Part shown: positions 50,939-61,496 of the stretch, in pieces
Position numbering within the stretch: the first letter of the stretch is position 1
How the letters are laid out: the number at the start of each line of letters is the position of its first letter
DNA from: Portulaca oleracea
Lineage: Eukaryota; Streptophyta; Magnoliopsida; Caryophyllales; Portulacaceae
NCBI GenBank assembly: GCA_029582165.1
Contig: CM055874.1
Span: 572,614-636,613 of the forward strand
Length of the DNA: 64,000 nucleotides
Direction: 5' to 3'
Position numbers and translations under genes: made by a program
The notes under the pieces: model-generated
The model's database searches: none
Told to the model about the DNA's origin: nothing
The model's input: the letters and a program-made list of their open reading frames with translations, nothing else

Positions 50939-51402
50939 TGTATCATTTTGAACTCTTGGCAACACGAAGCTTTCCATTCAATTCTTTTCATACAGGGAAC
51001 ACAGAACAAGGGGAGTATTCGAATTTCAAGAAGCCATCCTTCCAAATATGTGCAAACTGTTATTTCCGTTGCTCTCCTGAAGTAGCTAATCTTAAATGTC
51101 ATTCATTACAGGGAGTATTTCTTCGGTGAATATTCAATCTCATGCCACATACTTGAAGTCAATCTATGCTCTAAAGGCATGAGAAAGTTGAGTCAACATG
51201 GCACAAATGGAACCACAATGTTAGGCAAAATAACTCAAAAGTGCTGAAACACAGGAAGGAACAAATAGTCGAAGATCATAACATTGAAACAATGTTACAT
51301 AGCCAAGTTAGCAAATTCAAATTTGGTACCTAGGAGAGTTTAGAAGCATCTAGAGTGGAGGCATCCAACACCGTACCCATGCACAAAGTGACAGAAGAGA
51401 TC
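50939..51402. other. Spacer of duplication unit B
   Basis: 3' flanks of the WNK pseudogene and the PPR gene. 51155-51300 matches 48722-48860 of unit A. No gene. Confidence 0.6.
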
Positions 51403-53235
51403 CTACCAAAAATCACCACAAGAACAAATACCATCCTTGAAATGATGAAATCTGCTGATATCTCGGACAACAATCTCCCTTCTGACAATACTGCTAATGA
51501 ATTTTAGAACTGTGTGACAATCCCCACAAATACGTAAATTCTTCACTATACGTATGGTAGTGCCCGGAACAGACCTCAGCAACCCATAAGCTACAGCCCA
51601 CCTTTCACTATGCCACAACAAATGCCTCTCTTTCTCATCCTGATTTAATTCATGTAAAACATAACTAGTATCTGGGACATAACCTCTTTTCCTCATCTCC
51701 TCGTCTAGCTCCTTAAGCAAACCAAGAAGTTGTTCCTTCATAGGATGAGAAGACTCCCCTGCATAGAATACCTGGCTGTCCTTTACAAGTTCAATAGAGC
51801 TATAGCCAGGCTCTTTCCTAAAATCCATCACTGACATCATCTTTCTCACCTTAGACACACTTTTCCACATGGAGGCTGCAGCATATGTATTAGAAAGCAA
51901 AATGAGGGTTGAAGGATCTTTAGGCCCCAAGCATAGCAAATGATCAGCTACCCTGACTGCGATTTTGATATTTTTGTGATGCCTGCAAGCACTTAGCAAA
52001 GCAGCCCAAGCAGCTTCGTCAGGCTTATACGGCATTGTCTTTAGGAGTTCCTCAGCTTCATCAAGGTGACCTGATCTGCTTAGAAGATCCAATAGGCTCG
52101 TGTAATGCTCTAGAGAGGGGCTAATTCCATATTCCTTTCTCATCGAATTGAAAAGATGTCGACCTTTACTAACTAAACCTGCATGGCTGCAAGCATAAAT
52201 CAATCCAAGAAATGTCACTTCATTTGGTTTCATACCATTCAAGATCATCTCATCATACAGTGACAGTGCTTCCATTGCTTGACCATGCTGCGCTGTCCCA
52301 ACTATTATTGAAGTCCAAGAAACAACGTCACGTTTGCACATATTGGCAAACACACTTTTTGCTGCCAAAACGTCGCTGCATTTGGCATACATGTCAACCA
52401 ATGCATTAGAGACAAATAAGTTACGTTCAAACCCAAGGGCTACAACCAAGCAATGAACTTGCTTCCCCATCCCTAGCATGGCCATATTAGCACATGCTGC
52501 AACAATTCCGGACATTATAAACGGGTCAACACCATGATCTGTTTCTTTCCTCATTTTCATAAAAATACCAAATGCATCAGTTCCATGGCCGCTTTGCACC
52601 AACCCAGCTATCAAAGCACTCCACGACAACAAATCCTTGGTGGGCATCCTCGAGAAAAGCTCCAAGGCATCAGCTTTTCGCCCAGTTCGGGCATAGCCTG
52701 AAACCAGAGCTGTCCAAGAAATTGTACTTTTCACCCGAATCGAATTGAAAACCATCCTAGCATGATCAGGGAACCCGCATTTGCAATACATATCAACAAG
52801 AGAGGACTTGGCAACATCATCATCACAAAAGGGTGACCGGACAAAGTAAGCATGCACTTGTTTGCCTACCCTGACATTGCCTAGGTTAGCACAAGCTTTA
52901 ACTAGGCTAGAAATCACAAAATGGTCAGCTTGTAACCTGTCAAGCTCCCACATTTTGGGGAAAAGAGATAGAGTTCTGTGGGGAAGGCCAGCATGGTTGA
53001 GGGCAGTTAGAGTTGAAGCCCAGGAGACAAGGTTTCTTTGAGGCATTTCATCGAACATCTGGAGGGCATCCCCAAAAACCCCAGACTTTCCATACATTTC
53101 GAGGAGTGAGTTTGGCAGTGGCCCATATTGATGGAGCCCGAGCTTGATGACCTGGGCATGAAGTTTTCGGCCAAGAGAGACACAACTGTGTTTCGCACAG
53201 GCTCCAAGTTGGTGGATAAAGTGAGAGTAAAGCAT
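51403..53235 (-). CDS. Pentatricopeptide repeat protein, PLS-E-DYW class (At4g14050/MEF35-like)
   Basis: A single-exon gene of 610 codons. Organelle PPR proteins of this class recognise RNA sites with the PLS repeats, and the DYW domain acts as the C-to-U editing deaminase. The start MLYSHFIHQLGACAKHSCVSLGRKLHAQVIKLG and the internal order match my memory of Arabidopsis At4g14050. Repeats run from about residue 35 to 430, with recurrent SLVDMYCKCG, SWTALVSGYARTGRKADALELF, NALVDMYAKCSDV and PNEVTFLGLIYACSHAGLV. E/E+ motifs follow (PSTLILLSNTYAAASMWKSV, GYSSIEL). The DYW domain shows HSE (542-544), CGDCH (570-574) and ends CGDFW, so the last tripeptide is DFW. Targeting to mitochondria is expected for the family, although the first residues are not a strong presequence. 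Its 3' end is duplicated at 50027-50455. Confidence 0.93.
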   Translation of the reverse strand: MLYSHFIHQLGACAKHSCVSLGRKLHAQVIKLGLHQYGPLPNSLLEMYGKSGVFGDALQMFDEMPQRNLVSWASTLTALNHAGLPHRTLSLFPKMWELDRLQADHFVISSLVKACANLGNVRVGKQVHAYFVRSPFCDDDVAKSSLVDMYCKCGFPDHARMVFNSIRVKSTISWTALVSGYARTGRKADALELFSRMPTKDLLSWSALIAGLVQSGHGTDAFGIFMKMRKETDHGVDPFIMSGIVAACANMAMLGMGKQVHCLVVALGFERNLFVSNALVDMYAKCSDVLAAKSVFANMCKRDVVSWTSIIVGTAQHGQAMEALSLYDEMILNGMKPNEVTFLGLIYACSHAGLVSKGRHLFNSMRKEYGISPSLEHYTSLLDLLSRSGHLDEAEELLKTMPYKPDEAAWAALLSACRHHKNIKIAVRVADHLLCLGPKDPSTLILLSNTYAAASMWKSVSKVRKMMSVMDFRKEPGYSSIELVKDSQVFYAGESSHPMKEQLLGLLKELDEEMRKRGYVPDTSYVLHELNQDEKERHLLWHSERWAVAYGLLRSVPGTTIRIVKNLRICGDCHTVLKFISSIVRREIVVRDISRFHHFKDGICSCGDFW

Positions 53236-54440
53236 TCAACTTTAGGTCTTTTCTGAAAGTGTTTGTGAGTTTCTTTCTGTTACAGAGATAGATGGTGATC
53301 ACAGATTCAAATCGGGATGATTGGAATCGTATCATCAGCAAAAATCACAGCTGAAGTCTGAACTAAGCTCCTTATTCACAGACTTCAGCTTCCAACTCCA
53401 TTGACCATGTACGCTCCGGCGGGTATTTTTTACGGCTCGTTTGGTACTAAAATTGAAATCGAAATGCGAATTTCGGAATGAAAACGAGAATTTACAATAG
53501 GAATTAAATGGAAATCCATTGCGTAAGAGTTTAGTAGTTAATTTGGTTTCTCCCTTTCATTGTGAGCTTTCTTTCTCGCGAGTTTCGTTCTCTCCTTGAA
53601 GCAAGTCAAGTAAATTTAATGATATTTGATTGAGTAGATTATATCGATATTGCTAATTTTCTTATAAAAATGGTTCAACAATAAAATCTCATACAATTTT
53701 ACAATGATAGTCTTTCGTTCAAGATGCCAAAGAATGAGGTTAGTAGCTTAGAGACTACTGTAGGTTTAAGCAAGTCAACCACATACTAAACAAAAATACA
53801 TCAAAATAAAACACTAATAGTGCTCAAGTAGCCAATAATGAATGCAATCAAATTTCACGATAGGTGAAATATAAATTAAACAAAATATACCATAAAGTGT
53901 TTTTATTTTATTGTGGTAAATTGTGGTAAATCGTCACAACCCACCACAAAATACCATTCTACCACAATTCACCACAACCACCACAAATTACTTTTTCACA
54001 ATTACCAATACAATATTTATATATATACAAAAAAACTCATCACAACATACTAATAATCCGCCACAATTACACCACACCATACCGCGCTCGCGTCCTTCGC
54101 CACAATGTTCTAATGATCATACTATATGATGGATATGAGCATGCATAATATTCTGGGCATATCCAAAGACAATTAAAAAATTTTTACATGAGATTTTAAC
54201 ACTAGGAGTAGGACCACTGAGCACAGTGTGACAGACTGCTAATTTCCCTTTCAATCTGCCCCAATTCTCTGGGTTGACCATTGCCTGCCTCTTGGCAATC
54301 TGGCCGACCAAGTTGCCCCAATTCTCCGAGTTTAATCAGTTAACCATAGCCTTGGCCATGCACTAGTAGCAACTATTTCCTAGGAGTTTGTCAACTTTTC
54401 CAGCTTTTAATGCTAAACAGAAATGAAGGGGATTTTGAAC
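53236..54440. other. PPR upstream region with repeat fragments
   Basis: At 53437-53520 a GGCTCGTTTGGTACTAAAATTG stretch followed by an AATGCGAATTT...GGAATGAAAACGAGAATT series looks like one end of the TTTGGTAT MITE family. At 53925-54100 the DNA is dominated by CCACAA-type motifs with an inverted TTGTGGTAAATTGTGGTAAA at its left side. No gene is seen. Confidence 0.5.
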
Positions 54441-54890
54441 TAATGGCCCATTTGGTATCTAATGGAAATGGGAATGAGAATGCGAATTAACAATGGGAAT
54501 AAGAATTCATAATGGGAATAGGAATAAGAATAAATTTATGAACTCCCAAACTCTCCGTTTGTTACATGGTAATTCAAAGTAGAAGTGGAATTAGGAATAA
54601 ATGAACATTTACTAAAATATCCTTGATTAATTTGAATATAGTGAGGTAGTATTGGTAATATTAATCAAGTACGAGGATAATATTGGTATTTAAGAAGATT
54701 TATGAATTCCCAATATGAATAACCACCCCTCACCCTGGTAATAGATTGTTGGGAGTTGAGGGTCTCTATTCCCATTCCTAATTCCTCATTTTTTATCATT
54801 CCCACAAAGCAAACATGGGAGTTATATTATCTATTTATGTATTCCCATTCCCACCTCCCCACTCCACCATACCAAACACCCCCTAAATCC
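54441..54890 (-). mobile_element. MITE of a TTTGGTAT-ended family, reverse orientation to the 59-kb copy
   Basis: Begins GGCCCATTTGGTATCTAATGG and ends CACCATACCAAACACCCCCTA, so the ends are inverted repeats of (G/A)TTTGGTAT. The inside (TAATATTGGTATTTAAGAAG, GGGAGTTGAGGGTCTCTATTC, AATTCCTCATTTTTTATC) is the reverse complement of 59110-59400. It has no coding capacity. A target duplication was not resolved by eye. Confidence 0.7.
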
Positions 54891-55363
54891 CACAATTTTC
54901 TCCCATGAAAAATATTCTCCCATGAAAAATGGAAAGTTTTTACAACTTCATTGCTGAAAATGCCCCTAAAAACTATTTTGTAAATTAATATATATGGGTT
55001 AGTTTGAACATTTCAAACGAGTTTTCCTACAAATTTTCCCATATTTTCAAATATAAACAAAACACGATGAATTATTCTTTCCCAGAGACAATTTTCCTAG
55101 ATAAACCTTTCCCGGTGAAAGGTTTCCCAAGAAATATTTTCCCGATAAAGAACCAAACGCAACGTAAGAGTCTGGCTAGGGCAGATTCGAAAAGTTCAAT
55201 AGTTCAACTTCTATCTGATTACACAACCGCAATAACAAGTAGGTAAATTTAACATCTCCATGTTCAACAAAACTCCATGTAACAAAACCAGAACCAAACC
55301 ATCACATTATCCCTAACTACAATTGAGAATGGACAGACAAAAAGATGTAAGCCTCCAAACTTG
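54891..55363. other. P2 downstream spacer
   Basis: Contains ATTCTCCCATGAAAAAT twice in tandem (54896-54930) and several TTTCCC-based short repeats up to about 55150. It also includes the P2 3' UTR on its right side. No gene. Confidence 0.45.
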
Positions 55364-57807
55364 TTAATCAAATAGACTGAATCCCATGTCCTGCACAAAA
55401 TTAAACCAAAAGCAAATAACGTAAGTCAGATTTAGATTGTACCAAAGAGAGCAATATGAATGACAAAATCCAGGCATGAACATCACAATACTGTAGAACC
55501 CGGACTACGGCAACAGGGGTTAGAAAAATCATGTAGGGGGTTATTTGGTCCTCAGAAAATAACATGAAAAGAAAATTTTACTTCTTGGATTTACAAAAAA
55601 GTGTAGGTTTGTCATCGACATTTTCCTTCCAAATTTGTGCAACTTGAACGGACAGTGAAATAGACAGGACAGGATTAGGGAAGGAGAAAATTAGGGGAGG
55701 GGATCGGTGGCGAAAATCAGATTAAGCTGAAACGAAGAAATTCTGAAGAATAACCAAAACCAATACTACAAAACCACGCCCAGACGGGGCATGAAGGGGT
55801 CGGAAATAGCAAACTTAACTTTAAATTGCATAAAATATGCAATTTAAAGAGATCGGTTCCAAATTAACCCAAGATTTAAAAATCTTTCATTGTCCACTAC
55901 TCCATAGAGAAGTAGAGGAGATTTAACGAGGCATTTGCAAAGGAATAAAAGTGACATTTTGGATAGTAATTCAGTAGGAAGAAGCTGAGTGAGAAGTATT
56001 ACATCATCTGATTCGTCTTTCTCTTCCACTTTCTCTTCTTTCTTAGATTCAGCAGCGGGGCCGGCACCACCGGTAGGGGCAGCACCACCAGCAGGGGCGG
56101 CAACAGCACCACCACCTCCGGCTGGAACAGAGGCCAAATTCTCCCGGCCGGCAGCAACAAGCTCGGTGATGTCCTTGCCCTTCACTTGTGACATGAGAAG
56201 CTCAACCTTCTCATCGTCGAATTCAACACCAACTAACCAAATAGCAATGGGAAAAGTAAGAAATTGAAAACGATTTGTAGACATTTGATGAAATTTAGTG
56301 GAATATAATGATTGGTTAGATTTCAAAACCCTAGGTCACCACCATGAACAACTTAATAAGAAAGGGCAACAATGAAATAAACAATATCCTACACAAGCAT
56401 GGGCCTTAGAAATGTAAGCTTACTTGAGAAATGTATCACATTAAGCTCAACAGTTGAACCCCTAGATTTCAATGCATCACCACCTAATTTATCCTAACAA
56501 ACTCGATGATTTACCTATATAGCATTAGAGGGTGGTTTGTTTCTATGTGCCACTGCATTGTGGTAATCCCAGTTTCAATATATTGTATTGTAGTAATCAA
56601 AATCATCATATTATGGATTAAAGTATTCCCAAATCCCAACTATCATATATTGGATTGTAGCAATCCGAAATATCGTTCAGCTTGGAGTAGCTACTCGATG
56701 GAAATACACTAAAATCCAAGAGTTCACTAGTTCAACTTAGAAACATTTCTAAATTAAGATTAACATTGTCCCAATCCCCATGGTTCGAGTTACTAAAATC
56801 CAATTTCCCAATATATGAATTGTATGCTCAGCAAATGAGTATAATAATATATTAGACACTCTAATATGAAAGCGTAGATCTCCCAGTTCGCACAAGCAAA
56901 CTTTAATTGAAGGTTTGCTCTTTTGAACTTGTAATATAGCTGAAATAAAGTGTGTCCAATTCATCCTAGTTTACTATGGCGCTCACGTCTCGAGTTTCTT
57001 CTTGCTAAACCAAACAAAAATTCCAGCTTCTACTTTTCTAAGAAAACTAAACTGTAAACACAAGCCAGAATGTACAATAACAGCCAAGAAGTCGCATTCT
57101 GTCAACGATCATACATAAAGTGACCAAAATGATGTAATTCATAAACCAACAATGAAATACGATTAATTCAGCAAATTATTACTTCCCAACAAATAATTTA
57201 AACCCTAAACAAAGCTCAGATTGTAATCAAAATTCGCAATGCGTGAAAAGATGAGAACATCCAAACAGATTCATACAGTTACCCTAAAACAGGCATAGCC
57301 AATCAAACCCTAGAAAAGCAGAAAAGACTTAATCACTCTCTACCACAAATACCATTTTACCTTGATGTAATGTAATCAATTCCAATTCATAAAGTCTTTT
57401 GTCCGAAGCACACAATCAATCAGACTCAAACCCTCACAAATCCATCGGAAAACTGACGAAAGAGTTAAAAAATAACGAATGAATCAAATTTAACGAATGA
57501 ATTAAAAAAGTGACCCTTCGAATCAAACCATAGAAACAACAGAAAACGCTTAACCACTTCTCTCCCACAAATACCATTTTACTTCGATCTAATCACATCC
57601 AATTCATACAATCTAAACTACACAACAAGCCAGATTCAAACCCTCACAAATCCATCGGAAAATTGACGAATGAACAAAAACTAACGAATGAATCAAAAGT
57701 TAACGAAAGAATTAGGAACCTGAGCTGAGAATTTCCTTCAAATCGTTGGAAGAGGGGTTGGCATTGCCGCCCAAAACAGCTAGCAGGTAAGCTGCGACGA
57801 ACTTCAT
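55364..57807 (-). CDS. RPP2: 60S acidic ribosomal protein P2
   Basis: P2 forms the ribosomal stalk with P1 on P0 and recruits elongation factors. Three exons join in frame: 57807-57720, 56232-56003 and 55390-55364, giving 114 residues. The start MKFVAAYLLAVLGGNANPSSNDLKEILSS, the middle VGVEFDDEKVELLMSQVKGKDITELVAAGRENLAS, the Ala/Gly/Pro hinge and the acidic ESKKEEKVEEKDESDD tail are all family-typical. The last exon is only 27 bp and supplies the universal DMGFSLFD end; it is easily missed because exon 2 reads on into the intron. Junctions obey GT-AG. Intron 1 is about 1.5 kb and AT-rich. A (CCCTAA)n telo-box-like array lies about 100 bp upstream. Confidence 0.95.
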
Positions 57808-57907
57808 GGCTCAGTAATGGCAGGAAATCTTCAAGTTTGAGCGCCGGAAGAACGGGACTAGAACGTGAAAATGAGAGTTTGATTGTGACAGGATACTTAT
57901 ATGCTCA

Positions 57908-57928
57908 GGGTTAGGGTTAGGGTTAGGG
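57908..57928 (-). promoter_or_regulatory. Telomere-like TTAGGG array / telo-boxes upstream of P2
   Basis: Three tandem GGGTTA units ending GGG. On the P2 strand this gives repeated AACCCTAA, the core of the plant telo-box found in ribosomal protein promoters. It lies 101 bp upstream of the start codon. The unit is TTAGGG rather than the TTTAGGG of most plant telomeres. Confidence 0.65.
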
Positions 57929-58719
57929 CTTCGTTTTTCGCGGTTTTGAAGCCCACTCCATGGATTTCTTTCGCATTGGGCTTCTTAATGTTGGGGAGAA
58001 ACTGCCCAAAAATCCATAACGGGCCAGGTAAGAGCCGAACAATATTGGTCCAACCTAGTTTCTGTTCCTACGTGCCGTTTACAAAAATTCGGGTTCGGAC
58101 ATCAGTTAAATTCGGTCTAGATTGAAAATCAGATAAGAAATTGATTTTTTAATTTTCGGGTTGGACTATTCGGACGGCTCTAAAGTTGGGGTAAAATTGA
58201 TTTCGGACAGTAGGAAAAAGAGAAATATTGTGCTCGAACATACGGTCTTTGTTAATATCGGGTACAAACAAATCTGATTTTTCCCAAGGTTAAATAAAAT
58301 TTTGCTAGGTCTATCCCATGGTTTCAATTTTCTAAGTTTTTGACACGCAACATGGTCCGTGTCGGATCAAAATATGGACAATCCATTTCGATCTACGTAG
58401 CTGTGTTGGTTACGGATATCTACAACTTATTTCGAGCTTATTTAATTTATTTTAAAGCCTTATTTGGCTTTAATAATTCTCTTCGAATATTCTCAATGGT
58501 AAAGATTGACATTATTATGTTCTTAAAATACTTTAGTTTTAAGTATAAATCTAGATAAATTATTAGTAAAAAATTGTTCCAAAAGTAACAGTTATTTCTA
58601 AAAGAAAGTATAAACATGCACACAAATTGCCAATTAAATTGAAGTCAAATTGGATTTCTTAAGGTCCAATTTCTTCAAATTTAACTTGTTCATATAGTTG
58701 TTACTTGTTAGGTGATTGT

Positions 58720-59036
58720 GGCCCTGTTCTTTAGCTTAGTTAGATCTAACTTAACTTTAACTTAACTTACTCATACCTACCATAACCTAACCCAACTTCC
58801 TAAAAACACCCAAACTAAAAATAATTTTTTAAATAAAAAAAATCAATAATATCATTTTAATCTCAAATCAATTTACTTTTTCCAACACCTACAACTTTTC
58901 ATTTATTTTCCCCAAAATATTCAATTTTTATTAATAAAATATTTATACTCAACAATTAAATTAACTCAAACGTATCATATCATTTCCTATCATATTCTAT
59001 CCTAACTTACTAACATAACCTGACAAAAGAAAAGGG
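58720..59036. mobile_element. Small MITE-like element with GGCCCTGTTCTTT ends
   Basis: The left end GGCCCTGTTCTTTAGCTTAGTTAG is matched, in reverse, by the right end ...TAACCTGACAAAAGAAAAGGGCC. Inverted TTAACTTACTCATA / TAACTTACTAACATAACC pieces extend the similarity. The element is about 320 bp, AT-rich and non-coding. A clear target duplication was not found. Confidence 0.55.
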
Positions 59037-59095
59037 CCTTAATTCTATACTCTTAAATAGTAGGCCTAAATTTAATCATGGGAGGTTTTCTATAA

Positions 59096-60078
59096 GGGGG
59101 CGTTTGGTATGAGGGAATTAGGAGGCGGAATGAGAATACATAAATAGGTAATACAACTCTTATGTTTGTTTTATGGGAATGATAAAAAATGAGGAATTGG
59201 GAATGGGAATAGAGACCCTCAACTCCCATCAATCTATTACCAGGTGGATGGGTGGTAATTCATACTAGGAATGCATAAATCATCTTAAATACCAATATTA
59301 TCATCGTACTTAACTAATATTACCAATACTACCTCACTCTATTCAAATTAATCAATGATATTTTAGTAAATGTGCATTTATTATCAATTCCACATCTACT
59401 TTGAATTGGGAATGAGAATAGAGATTCTCAACTCCCATCAATCTATTACCCGGGGGAGGGGTTGTAATTCATACTGAGAATTCATAAGTCATCTTAAATA
59501 CCAATATTATCATCGTACTTAAGTAATGTTACCAATACTACCTCACTTTATTCAAATTAATCAATGATATTTTAGTAAAAGGTTTTTGGATGCTAATATA
59601 CTGAACTTTTGGGGTATTGGACAATAATGCACTAAACTTTGACCTTGGACAATAATACACTTTGGGGAGTGTTGAACAATAATGCACTCAATATGATTTT
59701 GACAATGGCTAACTTGGTGGCGGTCCTATGTAGCGGGTGGGGGAGATGAATTGGTCCAAAAATATTTGTCTTCTCGGTCTGTCACGTAAGATTGTCACCA
59801 AGTTCGCCACCATCGAAATTGTCTCGAGTGCATTATTGTTCAACACCCCCTAAAGTTCAGTGCATTATTGTCCAATACCCCAAAAGTTCAGTATATTAGC
59901 GTCCAAAATTCCTTTAGTAAATGAGCATTTATTCTCAATTCCACCTCTACTTTGAATTACCATGTAACAAACGAAGAGTTTGGGAGTTCATAATTCATTC
60001 TTATTCCCATTCCCACCGTGAATTTCTCATTCTCATTGTTAATTTTCATTTCCATTTCCATTAGATATCAAACGATCG
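59096..60078 (+). mobile_element. TTTGGTAT-family MITE with internal duplication and a nested element
   Basis: Begins GGGGGCGTTTGGTATGAGGG and ends ATTAGATATCAAACGATCG. The left arm (TTGGGAATGGGAATAGAGACC ... TCAATCTATTACC ... GATATTTTAGTAAA) is repeated with changes at about 59401-59580, so there was an internal tandem duplication. A second element (59580-59912) split the copy. Related copy at 54441-54890 in the opposite direction. Confidence 0.7.
59580..59912. mobile_element. Nested Mutator-like foldback MITE with 9-bp target duplication
   Basis: TTTAGTAAA occurs at both borders (59571-59579 and 59913-59921). The arms are long inverted repeats: the left GGATGCTAATATACTGAACT and onward is matched by the reverse complement of the right end through about 120 bp. 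One extra 35-bp block occurs in the left arm. A long terminal inverted repeat plus a 9-bp duplication is the signature of Mutator-like elements. No transposase is present. Confidence 0.85.
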
Positions 60079-60362
60079 TAAGAAAAATTCGTGTAATGGG
60101 TGCCCATAAGACTCATGAGCAACACGTAAAACACATCAATCTAAAGTTAGGTGGTTTTATTCCATAATATTTTGATGAAATACAATATCGAAGTTTAACT
60201 TATTAACAACCTCATGAAATTAATCTAAAATTTAGCAACAAATTGGGATACTTAGGTTATTTGGATAGGGAAGAATCATGCATGATTCATCATATGATGA
60301 AACAGACAAGAAGTCAATAGCAATCTATAATAAATAAATTAGAGAAAAAGAAAACTGGAAGT

Positions 60363-60574
60363 ATAAAGGTCTCAAAATATTTGTTATTTGATTAAATTTT
60401 GATTGTTAATTATTCATAAACTATAATAAATTAAAATATAAAATTAACGTAATTAGAAAGATAATTTACTAAAAATTACAATGACGATAATTTTATATTT
60501 TAATTCATTATAGTTTGTAAGTAATTAATAATCAAAATTTCGTTAAAAGAACAAATATTTTGGGATTGAGGTAG
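60363..60574. mobile_element. Stowaway-like MITE
   Basis: The two halves are inverted copies: CAAAATATTTGTTATTTGATTAAATTTTGATTGTTAATTATTCATAAACTATAATAAATT on the left matches the reverse complement of the right half ending AACAAATATTTTGGGATTGAGGTAG. The CTACCTCAATCCCAAAATATTTG end and a TA at the border are typical of Tc1/mariner-derived Stowaway elements. About 210 bp, capable of folding into one hairpin. Confidence 0.75.
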
Positions 60575-60599
60575 TAATAAGAATGAATTAGTAAGACAC

Positions 60600-61496
60600 C
60601 CAAGCCATTATAAACACCACAATATGGGTGACAAAGGTCGATGTAGGACAACTCAACATCAACACTCAATTTTCATACAAGATATACATTTAATTTTCAT
60701 ACCAAGATAGACTAATTTTAAGGCAACATTTGAATTTTTTTTTTTCACCTCTTGGCAATCGCTTCGATATTGATTTTCTAAGTGATATAATGCTAGAGAT
60801 AGAGAGTATACTTAGGTTTTCTTATACTTTTATGTAGGCCATATTTGATCTGTGCTTTTATGTATCCATTTTATTTGTGTGACATCTCGCCTGGTTGATT
60901 TTCATTATGACTTGTTGCTAGAGTGATTGTGAATTATCTTTGCTTCTCAACCTCAACCTCAACATTTTATCTATGTATCCATTTTATCCGTGTAAATTAG
61001 CGTCTATGCTAATTGTGTTGCATATGATTGAGGAAGCCTGATGTGTCGCGATGAGCTACTACCTAGGAGCTGTCATAAGAAACAACAAACGGGGACATTG
61101 AGGGTTGAACTTGCGGTCAAAAATTTGGAGACTATTTCAGAAGGGCTGCTCGACGCTATCAAGCGACAACAACAAGATTAAAATAAAAAAAGATCCCCAA
61201 GGAGATCATCCAGACAAGAAGTCATTGAATCCTCAAATAGGATACAATCCAAGGGAAAATCTCGTCAAAGAATTTCTTGCATTCATTCCAATGGGCTTGA
61301 AGAAGTTGTCATTTACATGGTATAAATAAAAGCAGTCACAACTTACAAGCCGAGACTTTTTCATCTTATGGTAGAGGAAAAGAATAATTGTTGAATGTTG
61401 CATGAATCACAACTCCAAGTAAATGGCAACTATCTTACGGTCAATCTTATCTGAGTTTTGTATATAAAATAGTATGTAAGGTTAATGGTTGTATGT
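60600..61496. other. Downstream spacer of the acyl-ACP synthetase gene
   Basis: No supported gene. A 74-codon ORF at 61105-61329 has no family features and was not accepted. CAACCTCAACCTCAAC occurs near 60949. Confidence 0.45.

Larger units (their letters stand above)
48130..51800. repeat. Local segmental duplication spanning the convergent WNK2 / PPR 3' ends
   Basis: Unit A is about 48110-50455: WNK2 tail (+), spacer, PPR-DYW tail (-). Unit B is about 50475-51830: WNK tail (+), spacer, and the tail of the full PPR gene (-). Matches include the WNK coding tail and TGTAGGAGCTAATGTAT. They also include GTCAATCTAYRCTYYARGCATGAG in the spacer (48728 vs 51161) and the PPR DYW coding block with its 3' flank. 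Unit A carries about 1 kb (about 48860-49920) that B lacks. The junction of the two units is near 50455-50475. Confidence 0.82.

Noticed and set aside
61105..61329. 74-codon plus-strand ORF
   Set aside because: No recognisable domain, no promoter, low-complexity Lys/Asn stretch. Not supportable as a gene.
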